5,983 nucleotides of DNA from Candidatus Jidaibacter sp. Lineage in GTDB: Bacteria > Pseudomonadota > Alphaproteobacteria > Rickettsiales > Midichloriaceae. Shown piece by piece: positions 5,818-5,983 of this stretch (positions are counted from its first letter, which is position 1; each line of letters begins with the position of its first letter). Made by a program: the position numbers and the translations under genes. The notes beneath the pieces were generated by a model. It was not told the DNA's origin. It saw only the letters and a list, made by a program, of their open reading frames with translations, and did not search any database. Where the stretch lies: the NCBI GenBank assembly GCA_021298045.1, contig JAJTHY010000159.1, positions 1 to 5,983 on the forward strand. The letters run 5' to 3'.

Positions 5818-5983
5818 TTAAATTATACTTTGCAAATGCTTGGCTATTACGGTAGCCGCGCTTACAATTTTAATTTTTTCGCAATCAAGCACAAATGGCT
5901 TGGGGGCGCTTGTGTCGCTTAGCACCAAGTAATCTATGGGACTAGCTTCAATTCTTCTTACTGCATCATGGTTTAACAAATTA
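5818..5983 (-). CDS. prs: Ribose-phosphate pyrophosphokinase, C-terminal 54 residues (cut by window edge)
   Basis: Reading leftward from the right edge, 54 complete codons precede a TAA at 5818-5820. The peptide contains 'AVRRIEASPIDYLVLSDT', then 'KIKIVSAATVIAKHLQSI'. This matches the end of PRPP synthetase, where a 'DT' turn is followed by a strand ('I.VL.VAP') and the final helix ending in an '..I..I' pattern. The enzyme makes PRPP from ribose 5-phosphate and ATP for nucleotide, His and Trp synthesis. Catalytic and PRPP-binding motifs lie outside the window, so the call rests on the C-terminus plus the position just upstream of rplY, an arrangement well known in alphaproteobacteria. Confidence 0.85.
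   Translation of the reverse strand, partial: NLLNHDAVRRIEASPIDYLVLSDTSAPKPFVLDCEKIKIVSAATVIAKHLQSII

Noticed and set aside
1..5983. CRISPR arrays, tRNA, rRNA, tandem repeats, defence or toxin–antitoxin genes
   Set aside because: No regularly spaced repeats, cloverleaf, rRNA-like sequence or recognisable defence domain was found on either strand.

Overview
The window looks like a piece of an AT-rich alphaproteobacterial chromosome, probably from an intracellular or otherwise reduced lineage of the Rickettsiales/Holosporales type. This is inferred from the prs–rplY order at the right edge, the CTC/TL5-type ribosomal protein L25, the folate-dependent TrmFO protein and a decayed IS5-family transposase of a kind I remember from such genomes. 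No 16S or other decisive marker is present, so the assignment is tentative.

Layout, left to right. Positions 1-184 hold only an open frame running in from the left edge, possibly the 3' end of an unseen gene. A consensus sigma70 promoter (170-198) then drives a small lipoprotein gene (233-718, +). This is convergent, with 9 bp between, with a patatin-like phospholipase lipoprotein gene (728-1642, -). A divergent intergenic region (1643-1772) carries a second good promoter, which serves an unrecognised single-pass membrane protein gene (1773-2609, +). Next comes a roughly 0.94-kb IS5-family element (about 2675-3615) whose minus-strand transposase is broken by two frameshifts and also appears to carry a 42-bp in-frame insertion. 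The right third is a minus-strand housekeeping block: the end of prs (5818-5983), rplY (5190-5804) and trmFO (3753-5090). A hairpin lies between rplY and trmFO.

How the genes relate. prs and rplY are 13 bp apart and almost certainly co-transcribed. trmFO follows after 99 bp and may be partly coupled to them. The two lipoproteins and the membrane protein have no evident shared pathway. They are cell-envelope or possibly host-facing proteins beside a housekeeping block.

The most unusual structure is a long inverted repeat around the IS. Its arms, 2629-2682 and 3608-3661, are each 54 bp and match at 51 positions. Only the innermost 8 bp or so of each arm looks like a normal IS terminal repeat. 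If the IS and one TA duplication are removed, a nearly perfect palindrome of about 90 bp is left between two convergent genes, with the IS exactly at its centre. Either the IS inserted at the tip of a pre-existing palindromic element, or it has unusually long terminal repeats. I saw no defence system, CRISPR array, tRNA or rRNA.
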